Part shown: piece by piece, positions 34,433 to 43,743 of the stretch
Layout: each line of letters starts with the position of its first letter
How positions within the stretch are numbered: position 1 is the first letter of the stretch
Assembly: GCA_012798455.1 (NCBI GenBank)
Contig: JAAZNC010000061.1
Coordinates: 1 to 58,962, forward strand
From: Chloroflexota bacterium
Lineage (GTDB): Bacteria; Chloroflexota; Anaerolineae; Anaerolineales; Anaerolineaceae
Length of the DNA: 58,962 nucleotides
Direction: 5' to 3'
Notes under the pieces: generated by a model
Told to the model about the DNA's origin: nothing
The model's input: the letters and a program-made list of their open reading frames with translations, nothing else
The model's database searches: none
Position numbers and translations under genes: made by a program

Positions 34433-35951
34433 TAACATGTTAATACGAATACTCTTAGAACTGGCTGGTGCGATTATCCTGGCAGTGGTGCTTGGGTTTG
34501 TGATCAGCAAAGCCAGAACAAAGCAGATCATGCAAAAAAGCGAACAATTGATCCAGGAGAGTCGTGAGAGTGCACGTGAAATCGAATTGCACGCGCGTGA
34601 TAATGCCTTGAAGATCAAGCAGGAAGCGGAAAGTGAGGTTACCCGCCGGCGTGCGGAACTCTCACGTGAGGAAGACCGTATCCAAAGCCGTCGTACAAGC
34701 CTTGATCAGCGTTATGAGCGTATCGAACAGCGAGAGTTGAATTTGAACAAACGACAGAGTGCCATAGATAAAAGAATGAACGAAGTTGAAACACTCTACC
34801 AACAGGAGATGGAAAAATTACAGCAGATCTCCAGCGTTACAGTTGATCAGGCAAAACAAATTTTATTGCAGGAAGTGGAGAAGGAGGCACGTGGGGATAT
34901 GGCGCGTATCTATCGCCAGATTGAAGCGGAAGCTCGTTCTGAAGGAGACAAACGTGCCCGCGAGATCATCACCGAATCCATCCAGCGTGTGGCTTCCGAC
35001 CAAGTCGCCCAGATTACCTCTTCTACGGTGTCATTACCGAATGAAGAGATGAAGGGTCGGATTGTTGGAAGAAATGGTCGCAATATTCGTGCTTTTGAGC
35101 AGGCAGCTGGAGTGGATGTTATTGTGGATGATACTCCCGAAGCGGTTACGATCTCATGTTTTGACCCTACCCGCCGCGAAATTGCCCGACGTGCCCTGCA
35201 GCGTTTGATTGATGACGGTCGTATCCACCCAGCGCATATAGAAAAGATATTGGCAGAAGAGAAAAAGGAAGTAGAAAAGATCATTGAAGAAGCCGGCGAA
35301 GAAGCTGCCTTCGATGCGGGTGTGGCGGGGTTGCCCCCCCAGGTTTTGAACATGCTGGGACGGCTGAAATTCCGTACTTCCTTTGGACAAAACCAGTTGG
35401 CGCATGCCGTCGAAACCGCCCGCATCGCAGCTTTGATTGCTGCTGAATTAGGTGGTGATGTGGAAGTAGCTAAAGCAGCAGGCTTGCTGCATGATATTGG
35501 GAAAGCCATGGACCACAATGTGGAAGGTACCCATGCTTTGATCGGTGCTGAATTCTGTAAGCGTAACCGGGTCAATGATGCTGTGGTAAATGCAATTGCC
35601 AGTCACCATCATGAAACTGAACAGCAAACATTGGAAGCCGTAATTGTGGAATCAGCAGATGCTATTTCAGGTGCAAGACCAGGTGCTCGCCGTGAGAACC
35701 TCGAACAATATATCAAACGCCTAAAGACCCTGGAGGAAATGGCTAACTCCTATGATGGTGTTAGCCAGGCATATGCCATCCAGGCTGGGCGTGAAGTTCG
35801 CATCATTGTCGAACCGGAAAAGATCGACGATCTGGAAGCTACTCGTTTGGCGCGTGATATTGCCAAGAATATTGAAGAAACCATGCAGTATCCGGGACAG
35901 ATCAGGGTGACCGTGATCCGCGAAATGCGTGCAGTAGATTTTGCCAAATAA
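34425..35951 (+). CDS. rny: Ribonuclease Y
   Basis: A 508-residue membrane-tethered endoribonuclease that initiates mRNA decay. N-terminal helix ILLELAGAIILAVVLGFVIS, a long coiled coil (~30–170), a KH domain (~205–265, VGRNGRNIRAFEQAAGVDV) and an HD domain with LLHDIGKAMDH as metal-binding His-Asp pair and ASHHHETE further on. Layout and length match family members. It overlaps recX by 8 bp, giving translational coupling, and is followed by a good terminator. Confidence 0.96.
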   Translation: MNNNMLIRILLELAGAIILAVVLGFVISKARTKQIMQKSEQLIQESRESAREIELHARDNALKIKQEAESEVTRRRAELSREEDRIQSRRTSLDQRYERIEQRELNLNKRQSAIDKRMNEVETLYQQEMEKLQQISSVTVDQAKQILLQEVEKEARGDMARIYRQIEAEARSEGDKRAREIITESIQRVASDQVAQITSSTVSLPNEEMKGRIVGRNGRNIRAFEQAAGVDVIVDDTPEAVTISCFDPTRREIARRALQRLIDDGRIHPAHIEKILAEEKKEVEKIIEEAGEEAAFDAGVAGLPPQVLNMLGRLKFRTSFGQNQLAHAVETARIAALIAAELGGDVEVAKAAGLLHDIGKAMDHNVEGTHALIGAEFCKRNRVNDAVVNAIASHHHETEQQTLEAVIVESADAISGARPGARRENLEQYIKRLKTLEEMANSYDGVSQAYAIQAGREVRIIVEPEKIDDLEATRLARDIAKNIEETMQYPGQIRVTVIREMRAVDFAK

Positions 35952-35970
35952 AACGTGAAACAACAAATAG

Positions 35971-36003
35971 AACCAGGCACTTTGATCAAGCGCCTGGTTT
36001 TTT
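35971..36003 (+). terminator. Intrinsic terminator after rny
   Basis: AACCAGGC (35971–35978) pairs with GCCTGGTT (35992–35999) across a 13-base loop, followed by a run of T. It closes the recX–rny unit. Confidence 0.82.
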
Positions 36004-36024
36004 CTTTAAACTCAAGCATATAGT

Positions 36025-36663
36025 CTAGAAGAAAGGATTATGGATTTTTTCTTCCCGCACTGTAGTCGGGCGTCCATGACCGCTCAATAATTTTGTTTCT
36101 TCCGGTAGTGTAAAGATATTCTCGCGAATGCTTTGCATTAAAGCCTGTGAATTGCTATATGCCAGATCAGTGCGACCCAATCCATGGTAGAAAATAAGGT
36201 CTCCGCAAAAAGCGGATCGCTGTTCTGCCCAATAAAAAATGACGTGTCCGGAAGTGTGTCCAGGGGTATGGCGTACTTCAATAACTTGATTACCAAAACG
36301 AAGTTGTTGCCCATGCTCCAAGAAATCAGTCGGTTGGGCTCTTGGATCAAAATCGAAACCAAAGTCAGATGCACCTCCCCCAGCTTCCCAAAGTGCCAGA
36401 TCATCCTTGTGCAAGAGCACCGAAATTTTCTGCCCAAAATCTCGCAGCAATTGCCAGACACCTGCAATGTGATCAAAATGAGCATGAGTGATCCAGATGG
36501 CAGATAGATGCAGACCTTGTTCGCGCATGATGTGAATCACTTTTTCAATCCCAAAAGCTGGATCGATCACGATCGCGTTGTTGGTTTTAAAATCGCTTAG
36601 TAAATATGTGTTGTTTTCGATTTGACCTAACACAAATGATTGAACAGTGTAGACAGAGGTCAT
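36025..36663 (-). CDS. Metallo-beta-lactamase-fold hydrolase (glyoxalase II-like)
   Basis: A 212-residue MBL-fold enzyme with two-metal site THAHFDHIAG, HTPGHTSGH, FCGDLIF and SGHGRPTT. The family includes hydroxyacylglutathione hydrolases and other thioester hydrolases; the C-terminal substrate domain of true GloB is absent, so the substrate is open. It is the last gene of the MntR–MetE operon, 12 nt behind the esterase, with GAGGG as Shine-Dalgarno. Confidence 0.9.
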   Translation of the reverse strand: MTSVYTVQSFVLGQIENNTYLLSDFKTNNAIVIDPAFGIEKVIHIMREQGLHLSAIWITHAHFDHIAGVWQLLRDFGQKISVLLHKDDLALWEAGGGASDFGFDFDPRAQPTDFLEHGQQLRFGNQVIEVRHTPGHTSGHVIFYWAEQRSAFCGDLIFYHGLGRTDLAYSNSQALMQSIRENIFTLPEETKLLSGHGRPTTVREEKIHNPFF

Positions 36664-36675
36664 GATGCATCCCTC

Positions 36676-37440
36676 TCAGTCGATGACTTTATTAACAAAA
36701 TCGGATATTGTATGAAAAACAGTTTCTCTTTCGATATCTTCGGTTACAACATGACCGCTCTTTTCAAGTTCGAGCTTCTTTTTCACCGGAGTATTTAGAT
36801 GGGTTAGGAAGCGTTCCAGGTTAACAAAAGGAACGCCTTGATCAGCTTTGGAATGGATCAAAAGCACAGGGATAGATATTTCTGGAATACGACGACGGGT
36901 TTCTGCTAATAATTTGTCCAATTCGATGATAGAACGTGTAGGATATGCTGTGTAGTTGGCATGTGCGGCTTTTTGCTCCTCATCAAGCATGTCGCTTTCC
37001 CCTTTTGACATATAAGGCATCACCAAACTGAGGGGGCGTAGCAGGGGTAAGCGCTTATCATCCAGTTGGTAAGGGGTGGAGATCGCTACAGCGGCATCTA
37101 ATGGATAATTAGCCGCTGCTAGCATCGACAATGTTCCACCCATAGAAAGACCCACACTGATAACTTTGGAACAGGACGATCTCAGCATATTGACTCCATC
37201 TTCTACCGATGCAAGCCAATCTTGCCAGCTTGCACGACGCATGTCTTCAATATGAGTGGCATGTCCGGCTAGTCGAATTCCCAGCACAGTATGTCCTTGA
37301 TAGTGTAAATAATTTCCTAATAACCGCATTTCCTTGGGAGTTCCAGTAAATCCATGAATCAGAAGAAATCCAAGGTTGTCTCCCCTAAAGAGAAACGGTT
37401 CGGCGTTTTCCATGATCAATGATTTCATTGTTTTCCTCAT
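36676..37440 (-). CDS. Alpha/beta hydrolase (carboxylesterase/monoglyceride lipase-like)
   Basis: A 254-residue serine hydrolase. The oxyanion motif is LLIHGFTGTPKEM, the nucleophile elbow GLSMGG, the Asp lies in HSKADQGVPF and the His in EKSGHVVTED, so the triad is complete. Closest in style to Est30-type carboxylesterases. No signal peptide. Its ATG overlaps the TGA of the Xaa-Pro peptidase gene (ATGA), a coupled start; an internal ATG four codons in is an alternative. Confidence 0.88.
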   Translation of the reverse strand: MRKTMKSLIMENAEPFLFRGDNLGFLLIHGFTGTPKEMRLLGNYLHYQGHTVLGIRLAGHATHIEDMRRASWQDWLASVEDGVNMLRSSCSKVISVGLSMGGTLSMLAAANYPLDAAVAISTPYQLDDKRLPLLRPLSLVMPYMSKGESDMLDEEQKAAHANYTAYPTRSIIELDKLLAETRRRIPEISIPVLLIHSKADQGVPFVNLERFLTHLNTPVKKKLELEKSGHVVTEDIERETVFHTISDFVNKVID

Positions 37441-38546
37441 GATTCGACGATAAAAAGATCACGTGGAAGAGAGGTGAGAGTTTCAGCTCCTGTATCGGTA
37501 ATCACAATATTATCTTCGATTCGTACACCTCCCTCACCGGGGAGATAAATACCTGGCTCAATAGTAAAAGTATTGCCAACTTCAAGAGGTTTAGAGTAAT
37601 CCGCAGATATATATGGTGCTTCATGAGCTTCCATGCCGATACCATGCCCAGTACGGTGCGTAAAATATTCACCAAAACCAGCTTCATTGATGACCATGCG
37701 GGTGGTTCTATCCACTTCATTGCAGGGTAAGCCGGCTTTGGCGGTTTCACGTGCTCGGGTATTGGCTTCTTTAACGGTTTTGGCGATCAGGGTAAATTTG
37801 TCAGATGGTTTTCCCATACTAACCGTTCGAGTGATATCTGATATGTAATGATCATATGAAGCGCCCCAATCAATGACGAGCAAATCACCTTCTTGAATGA
37901 TCCGCTCGACCGGAATAGCATGCGGATCGGCAGAATTGGGACCAGATGCAACAATAGGACTGAATGGGAGTTCTGCGTCACTTCCGAAACGATATAGATT
38001 TAGAACCAATTGTGCTGCGATCTCTATCTCTGTTCTACCTATTTCTATGTATTTCAGAGTTTCCATAAAGGCTTTTTCCGCGATTTGAATTGCCTTTTTA
38101 ATAGAAGAAATTTCCTGTTCGCTCTTTTGCATACGTAATGCTTGGAACAACTCATCTGCGGCAAAGAAATGCAGATTCGGCAATGCTTTATGGATCAGAT
38201 CCATTTCTAAAAAGCGAATATTTGTCGAAATGACACCGATCCGGTTGGCATCATCCGAGATGGTTTTCATCGCTTCTTCCACAACATGCCCCCAGGTTTC
38301 CTTTGTTTCTCCATAGGGGAACGAACTTAGGGGGACGATACTACGATTTTTGACCTTTTCAGCTTCAAGTTCCGGGTGGATTAATGACGGCTGTCCGTTA
38401 GCAGGGATTAACAGGATAGCCGGTCGCTCAGAAACGTGAAATCCTAAACCGGTTAGATATAAAAGATCTGGTCCTGCTGTGATAGCCAATAATGGTAAAT
38501 TTCTGGAGCGCATGATAGCTTGTAAAGAATTGATTTTAGTATTCAT
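37437..38546 (-). CDS. pepQ: Xaa-Pro dipeptidase/aminopeptidase P-like (M24B)
   Basis: A 369-residue peptidase that cleaves the bond before proline. N-terminal creatinase-type domain (~1–130), then the pita-bread catalytic domain with the five metal ligands: Asp in VIDWGASYDHYISDITRT (two), His in HRTGHGIGMEAHE, Glu in FTIEPGIYL and Glu in VRIEDNIV. Cytoplasmic, no signal peptide. 21 nt downstream of metE, with AAGGAAGAGA before the ATG. Confidence 0.92.
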   Translation of the reverse strand: MNTKINSLQAIMRSRNLPLLAITAGPDLLYLTGLGFHVSERPAILLIPANGQPSLIHPELEAEKVKNRSIVPLSSFPYGETKETWGHVVEEAMKTISDDANRIGVISTNIRFLEMDLIHKALPNLHFFAADELFQALRMQKSEQEISSIKKAIQIAEKAFMETLKYIEIGRTEIEIAAQLVLNLYRFGSDAELPFSPIVASGPNSADPHAIPVERIIQEGDLLVIDWGASYDHYISDITRTVSMGKPSDKFTLIAKTVKEANTRARETAKAGLPCNEVDRTTRMVINEAGFGEYFTHRTGHGIGMEAHEAPYISADYSKPLEVGNTFTIEPGIYLPGEGGVRIEDNIVITDTGAETLTSLPRDLFIVES

Positions 38547-38567
38547 GTCTCTTCCTTTCTATATATC

Positions 38568-40847
38568 TTAGGGCTCAAATTTCTTCCGCATGAATTCGGC
38601 GGCGGATATCATATTTTCCAGAGATGGAATGGTCTCTTGCCAATTTCTGGTCTTCAATCCGCAGTCTGGATTAACCCACAACCGCTCGGCAGGAATGACA
38701 CGCACCGCTTTTTCAAGCAGTTCGACCATTTCTTGCACAGTTGGAATGCGCGGAGAGTGAATATCATACACTCCGGGTCCAATCTCGTTAGGGTATTCGA
38801 AATCGGAAAAAGCATTTAGAAGTTCCATCCCTGAACGAGCAGCCTCAATAGAGATTACATCTGCATCCATCTCGGCTATTGAAGAAATTATCTCATTAAA
38901 TTCTGAGTAGCACATATGTGTGTGGATCTGGGTTTCATCCTTCACACCACCCGCTGCTACCTGAAATGAATGCACCGCCCAATCAAGGTAGATTTGCCAA
39001 TCTTGCTTTTTTAAAGGTAACCCTTCCCGCAAGGCAGGCTCATCAATCTGGATGATGCGAATACCGACAGCTTCCAGGTCAAGCACCTCTGCTCGGATAG
39101 CTCTGGCAATCTGCAGGCAAGTTTCTGAACGAGGTTGATCGTCTCGCACAAAAGACCATTGCAGAATGGTGATGGGACCTGTCAACATTCCTTTGACAGG
39201 TTTATCAGTCAAAGACTGCGCATAGCTGCTCCATGATGTGGTCATGGGATGCGCTCGTTCGATTTCTCCGAAGATGATGGGTGGGCGCACATAACGTGAT
39301 CCGAAGCTTTGCACCCAACCGTGGTTGGTGAAGGTGAACCCGTCCAACTGCTCACCAAAGAACTGAACCATATCATTGCGTTCGAATTCGCCATGAACCA
39401 GAACATCCAACCCGATCTGATTCTGAATGTCGATAGTTTCTTTGATTTTGGAACACAAAAATTCGTCATACTCATCTTGAGAAATCTCATTTTTATTGAA
39501 ACGAGAACGCATGGCACGCACATCACTGGTTTGTGGAAAAGAACCGATGGTAGTAGTGGGGAAGAGGGGTAGATCGAAGTGTGCCTGCTGTTTGGCTTTT
39601 CTGATCGTATAGGGATTTTTCCTTCCGACTTCATTATTTGTCAGTGGCGGTTGGGAAGATCTCTTTTTCTGTTCTGCAATGAAGTTTCGACGTTGTTGTA
39701 ATGCGGCTTGATTCTCTACGAAAAGATCTGATTTTTTCCCATTGTTCAGAGCAGCAGTCAGAGCGCTTAATTCGCTCAGTTTTTGCACTGCAAATGCCAA
39801 CCAATTGCCGACCGGTGCCTGGATTTTGCTTTCTAGTTTTAAGTCCTGTGGAACATGCATCAGAGAACAGGAAGGCGCAAGAATGATTTCATTGTCTAGT
39901 TGGTCAGTCAATCCAGACACTTGCTCGTAGACTTGATCGAGGTCGGTACGCCAGATGTTATGTCCACTTATTACTCCTAGGGATAGAGTTTTTCCTTTTA
40001 GAAGAGGAGAGCCCAGTAAATGCCATTGATCTGCACCATATACAAGATCAAAATGTAATCCTTCCACTGGGAGTGAAGCTACCATATCAAAATTATTTCC
40101 CAGACGGTCAAAATAGGTGGTCAACATGATGGCTGGGTGAGTGGCTGTTTTTGTCAATTGTTTATATGTTTTCTTGAATGCTGATTGTGCAGCTATAGAA
40201 AGATCTTTCACGAGGATGGGTTCATCCAATTGGATCCATTCCGCACCCGCTTCGTATAAACTGGTGAGAACTTCCTGATAGATTGGCAATACTTCATCCA
40301 ATTTTTCCAGTGGTTCGAATGCAGCTGCGGAGGATTTGCTCAATGACAAGAAAGTAAGTGGTCCCACTAAGACGGGACGGGTCTGAAAACCAGCTTTCTG
40401 TGCTTCAAGAAATTCATCCAGCACTTTGTGATACTGCCATGAAAAATGAGTATCGGGATCTATTTCCGGGACGATATGATGGTAATTGGTATTGAACCAT
40501 TTCGTCATCTCCATGGCTGGGATATCGATATTTTTATCTTGCCTCCCGCGTGCCATGGCGAAATATACATCTGTATTGAAAGATCCGGCAATGATTTGGT
40601 AGCGAGCTGGAATAGCACCCAGCATGCAGATTGTATCCAGCACTTGATCATACAACGAGAAATCATTGGAAGGGATGATCTCAATACCATGTTCGAGTTG
40701 AATTTGCCAGTTTTTCAGACGAATGGTGCGCATGGTTGATAACATCTCAGATGCTGAGATCTTTCCAGACCAGTGACTTTCCAGAGCTTTTTTAGCTTCA
40801 CGGTGTAAACCAATGCGGGGAAAGCCCAAAATTGAGGCTTGAATCAT
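38568..40847 (-). CDS. metE: Cobalamin-independent methionine synthase
   Basis: A 759-residue enzyme that transfers the methyl group of methyl-tetrahydrofolate (polyglutamate) to homocysteine, using zinc. Two-barrel layout: N-terminal SILGFPRIGLHREAKKALE, linker, then C-terminal FPTTTIGSFPQTSDVRAMR. The zinc ligands His and Cys are in HTHMCYSEF, with a further Cys in WVNPDCGLKTR. GGAGG precedes the ATG, 13 nt after the MntR-like gene. No S-box or T-box leader is seen, because the gene is not first in its operon; control may run through the regulator upstream. Confidence 0.96.
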   Translation of the reverse strand: MIQASILGFPRIGLHREAKKALESHWSGKISASEMLSTMRTIRLKNWQIQLEHGIEIIPSNDFSLYDQVLDTICMLGAIPARYQIIAGSFNTDVYFAMARGRQDKNIDIPAMEMTKWFNTNYHHIVPEIDPDTHFSWQYHKVLDEFLEAQKAGFQTRPVLVGPLTFLSLSKSSAAAFEPLEKLDEVLPIYQEVLTSLYEAGAEWIQLDEPILVKDLSIAAQSAFKKTYKQLTKTATHPAIMLTTYFDRLGNNFDMVASLPVEGLHFDLVYGADQWHLLGSPLLKGKTLSLGVISGHNIWRTDLDQVYEQVSGLTDQLDNEIILAPSCSLMHVPQDLKLESKIQAPVGNWLAFAVQKLSELSALTAALNNGKKSDLFVENQAALQQRRNFIAEQKKRSSQPPLTNNEVGRKNPYTIRKAKQQAHFDLPLFPTTTIGSFPQTSDVRAMRSRFNKNEISQDEYDEFLCSKIKETIDIQNQIGLDVLVHGEFERNDMVQFFGEQLDGFTFTNHGWVQSFGSRYVRPPIIFGEIERAHPMTTSWSSYAQSLTDKPVKGMLTGPITILQWSFVRDDQPRSETCLQIARAIRAEVLDLEAVGIRIIQIDEPALREGLPLKKQDWQIYLDWAVHSFQVAAGGVKDETQIHTHMCYSEFNEIISSIAEMDADVISIEAARSGMELLNAFSDFEYPNEIGPGVYDIHSPRIPTVQEMVELLEKAVRVIPAERLWVNPDCGLKTRNWQETIPSLENMISAAEFMRKKFEP

Positions 40848-40860
40848 TATTCCTCCAATG

Positions 40861-41535
40861 CTACGAATCTATTTTTTCAACAAAAAGTAATTTAGCAATC
40901 TTGAAACCGAGTGGTATTGTTGAATGTTCTATTTGCAGGGAGATGGTTTCATTGAATGGCATTTTTTCTTTAATGATGCCAATTTGATCAGGTTGTACTT
41001 TATTTTTCTGTAAGAAATCCATCAAGTTCCCATCTTCTTCAGCAAACTCATGAACGCGGCGGATGATGAACCGATCCCCTTCTTCCATTTCAATCAATGG
41101 TTTCCAGTTCTGGGTTATCTTTTCATGCCCGGGTAGTGGATTCCCATGCGGGCAGCATTCAGGATCATCCAGGCGTTCCTGCATCTTATCTGCTACATCT
41201 ACGGAAATAGAATGCTCAATCTTATGCGCCTCTTCATGCACTTGTGACCAAGGTATCTCAAGAATACGGGAAAGCATCCATTCAGTCAGCATGTGCTTTC
41301 TGATGATGCTGACAGCAGCTTCGATCCCTTTGGGGGTGAGATGGATCTCTTTCCTGGCATCCATGGTGATCCATTGATCACGGATCATTCGTTTTAAGGT
41401 GACGGTAACAGTTGGAGGGGAGACTTCAAGCAATTCTGATAACTTTGCTCCAATAATAGGTTCACCATCTCGATTTAAAGTATAAATTACACCCAGATAA
41501 TCTTCTACGGTAGGAGTAGGACTGATTTCGTTCAC
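40861..41535 (-). CDS. DtxR/MntR-family metalloregulator
   Basis: A 224-residue metal-dependent repressor. N-terminal winged helix (~1–65), dimerisation domain with metal sites (~70–140) and a C-terminal SH3-like/FeoA domain (~150–224). Likely ligands are Asp12, His81, His104, Glu107 and His108: Asp at the position where DtxR/IdeR has Met, and His where they have Cys, more like MntR chemistry. CCPHGNPLPG is a family motif. The start is GTG, six bases from a GAGG. It is the first gene of a five-gene operon with metE. An inverted repeat just upstream is a likely autoregulatory operator. Confidence 0.9.
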   Translation of the reverse strand: MNEISPTPTVEDYLGVIYTLNRDGEPIIGAKLSELLEVSPPTVTVTLKRMIRDQWITMDARKEIHLTPKGIEAAVSIIRKHMLTEWMLSRILEIPWSQVHEEAHKIEHSISVDVADKMQERLDDPECCPHGNPLPGHEKITQNWKPLIEMEEGDRFIIRRVHEFAEEDGNLMDFLQKNKVQPDQIGIIKEKMPFNETISLQIEHSTIPLGFKIAKLLFVEKIDS

Positions 41536-41546
41536 GGAATCCTCAT

Positions 41547-41560
41547 TTAGTATGTACTAA
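41547..41560. promoter_or_regulatory. Inverted repeat, possible MntR-like operator
   Basis: TTAGTA–TG–TACTAA, perfect 6-bp arms, 12 nt before the GTG start of the regulator and downstream of a minus-strand TATAAT at 41586–41581. The position suits repression by blocking elongation or initiation. Confidence 0.5.
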
Positions 41561-41752
41561 TCGTATCAACTTACATTTCGATTATAGCCCAAGAAATCCA
41601 ACCAGGTGAGAAAAGAAAGTTAACTAATATTATGTTTATAAACTATTCGATTTAATGTCCTTTTATTTTTCCATGATTTTGCTTAGAATAGGGAGGATTA
41701 TTAAAAAGGGGTATAGTTAAAACTATGGTATTGCATGGATCGGAGGCTATTC

Positions 41753-42520
41753 TTGATTGAATTAAAATCGAAACGCGAAATTGAAGCATTACGAGCCGCC
41801 GCACAGATCACTGCGCAAACGCACGCACGCATTGCGGAAGAAATCAAAATTGGGGTATGCTTGCGCGATCTGGATGCTGTCGCCGAGAAATTCATTCTTG
41901 CACATGGTGCTGTTACGCTTTATAAAGGCATTCGCCAGATTCCCAATCAACGTCCTTTCCCCGGGGTTATCACAGCATCGATAAATGATGAGATTTGTCA
42001 TGGTTTCCCTAATGACCGTATTTTGAAAAATGGAGATATCGTAGGGATCGATATTGGATTGCGTTATAAAGGATGGTGCGGTGATGTTTGTGTAACCCAC
42101 ATGGTGGGAAATGTAAAACCGGAAGTGAAAAAATTGGTTGAAACCACTCGTGAAAGCTTGGAACGTGGCATTGCAGTTTGTGTACCGGGAAATCGGCTGG
42201 GTGAAATTGGAGCGACTATCCAAGAATACGCGGAAAAGAATAGATATTCCGTGGTGCGTGAATATGGCGGGCATGGTATCGGCAGGGAACTGTGGGAGGA
42301 ACCCTTTGTGCCGCATATCGGTCCGGCGAATCGCGGTCCTATCTTGAAAGCGGGTATGGTGTTGAATATTGAACCTATGTTGAATATCGGTAAACCATTC
42401 ACTCGATTACTGAAAGACGAATGGACCGTGGTAACTGCAGATGGCAGTCTATCTGCCCAATTTGAACATACGGTGGCTATCACCGAAAATGGTCCAGAAG
42501 TGTTATCAAGATTAGCGTAA
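41753..42520 (+). CDS. map: Methionine aminopeptidase, type I
   Basis: A 255-residue enzyme removing the N-terminal methionine of new proteins. Metal ligands: Asp in VGIDIGLRYKGWCGDVCVTH (two), His in YGGHGIGREL, Glu in NIEPMLNIG and Glu in QFEHTVAIT. I start it at TTG 41753, six bases behind a perfect GGAGG and giving MIELKSKREIE, the normal N-terminus; the ATG at 41735 lies upstream of that Shine-Dalgarno. Divergent from the MntR-like operon. No secY or adk next to it, unlike many genomes. Confidence 0.94.
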   Translation: MIELKSKREIEALRAAAQITAQTHARIAEEIKIGVCLRDLDAVAEKFILAHGAVTLYKGIRQIPNQRPFPGVITASINDEICHGFPNDRILKNGDIVGIDIGLRYKGWCGDVCVTHMVGNVKPEVKKLVETTRESLERGIAVCVPGNRLGEIGATIQEYAEKNRYSVVREYGGHGIGRELWEEPFVPHIGPANRGPILKAGMVLNIEPMLNIGKPFTRLLKDEWTVVTADGSLSAQFEHTVAITENGPEVLSRLA

Positions 42521-42552
42521 AGTAATAAAACTGCCAAGGAGGAACAGGATCG

Positions 42553-43743
42553 ATGAACAAAAATACCCGTTATGCTCTGTTTGCAACGCTCTATCTGGCG
42601 CAGGGCGCCATCATGAGTTATTTCACCTCATTGAATGCTCTATATCTGCAATCTTATGGATTGGGTCTGGATAGAATTGGGCTGATCGGCACCATTGCCA
42701 TGATCCCATTCGTTTTAAAGATTTTCTTTGGTCTGTTGAGCGATAAAGTGAGTTTCTTTCATCTCGGTCACCGCAAACCATATATTTTGATTGGACTGAC
42801 GATCCAGATTTTGGGATTATTGCTGGTTCCATTGATCAATCCTGCCAAGAACTTTTCTCTATGGGCATTGAATGCTTTTTTCTTGATGGCAGGGATGGCT
42901 CTGTATGATACCTGTACCGATGGTTTGGCGCTTGACACCACCGCTCCTGAAGATGAAGGGAAGATCCAGGGTATCATGGTTGCGGGTCGGGCGTTGGGCA
43001 TGGTGCTGATTTCCAGTATTCTAGGATTGTTGGTGGATAAGATATCTTGGACAGCCGCTTTTTTCTCATTGGCAGTGTTGACTGCTGTTCCGATCCCGCT
43101 TGTGTTGAAGACCAGGGAAGCCGAAGAAACAGTGAAGAAGGAATTCAACTGGGCTGCGTTCAAAGAATTTAAAAAATTCGCCATTATTGCCTTAGGTTTG
43201 CTCGGAGCTCTTTATTCACTGATCATCAATGGCACCAGCCAATTGGTGAATCCCTTCCTGGAACAGCAGTTTACTATCAGCTATACTACTGCAGGTATTG
43301 TAGCCTCGGTATTGGGAGTCGGTATCGTGGTTGGTAGCTTGGCGGGAGGAAAATTAGTAGATCGTATCGGGCAGAAGAAATCTGTACAACTTTCGCTCTT
43401 GGTGACGCTGATATCAGTTGCCGTATTGAGTCTGATCAATACCCCACTAACCGCGTGGATTCTGGTATTTGTATTTGGGCTCGCATTTGGGTTGTACGAA
43501 ACCGTTTATTTTGCTATTGCGATGCGCGAAACCAACCAGCATATTGCTGCCACGATGTTTTCCATATTGATGGCTGTTGCCAACCTCGGAACGGGAATTG
43601 GGTTGGGATTGAGCGGCGTGCTGGCAGAAGGTTTCGGGTATAAAACGGCTTTCTTTATTCTGGCACTGCTGAATTTGTTGGCAATACCTTTGCTGCCAGC
43701 CATTTTTGGGAAAAAACGGAATTCAAATCTGGCTACTGACTGA
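42553..43743 (+). CDS. Major facilitator superfamily transporter
   Basis: A 396-residue permease with 12 predicted helices and the MFS loop motif between helices 2 and 3 (FGLLSDKVSFFHLGHRKP) and again between 8 and 9 (GGKLVDRIGQKKS). The substrate is not evident. AAGGAGGA precedes the ATG. It follows map by 32 nt. Its last 11 bp overlap the convergent beta-lactamase-like gene. Confidence 0.88.
   Translation: MNKNTRYALFATLYLAQGAIMSYFTSLNALYLQSYGLGLDRIGLIGTIAMIPFVLKIFFGLLSDKVSFFHLGHRKPYILIGLTIQILGLLLVPLINPAKNFSLWALNAFFLMAGMALYDTCTDGLALDTTAPEDEGKIQGIMVAGRALGMVLISSILGLLVDKISWTAAFFSLAVLTAVPIPLVLKTREAEETVKKEFNWAAFKEFKKFAIIALGLLGALYSLIINGTSQLVNPFLEQQFTISYTTAGIVASVLGVGIVVGSLAGGKLVDRIGQKKSVQLSLLVTLISVAVLSLINTPLTAWILVFVFGLAFGLYETVYFAIAMRETNQHIAATMFSILMAVANLGTGIGLGLSGVLAEGFGYKTAFFILALLNLLAIPLLPAIFGKKRNSNLATD

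Noticed and set aside
34910..35575. 221-codon minus-strand frame
   Set aside because: Antisense of the KH/HD part of rny; Ser/Ala-rich composition typical of a shadow frame.
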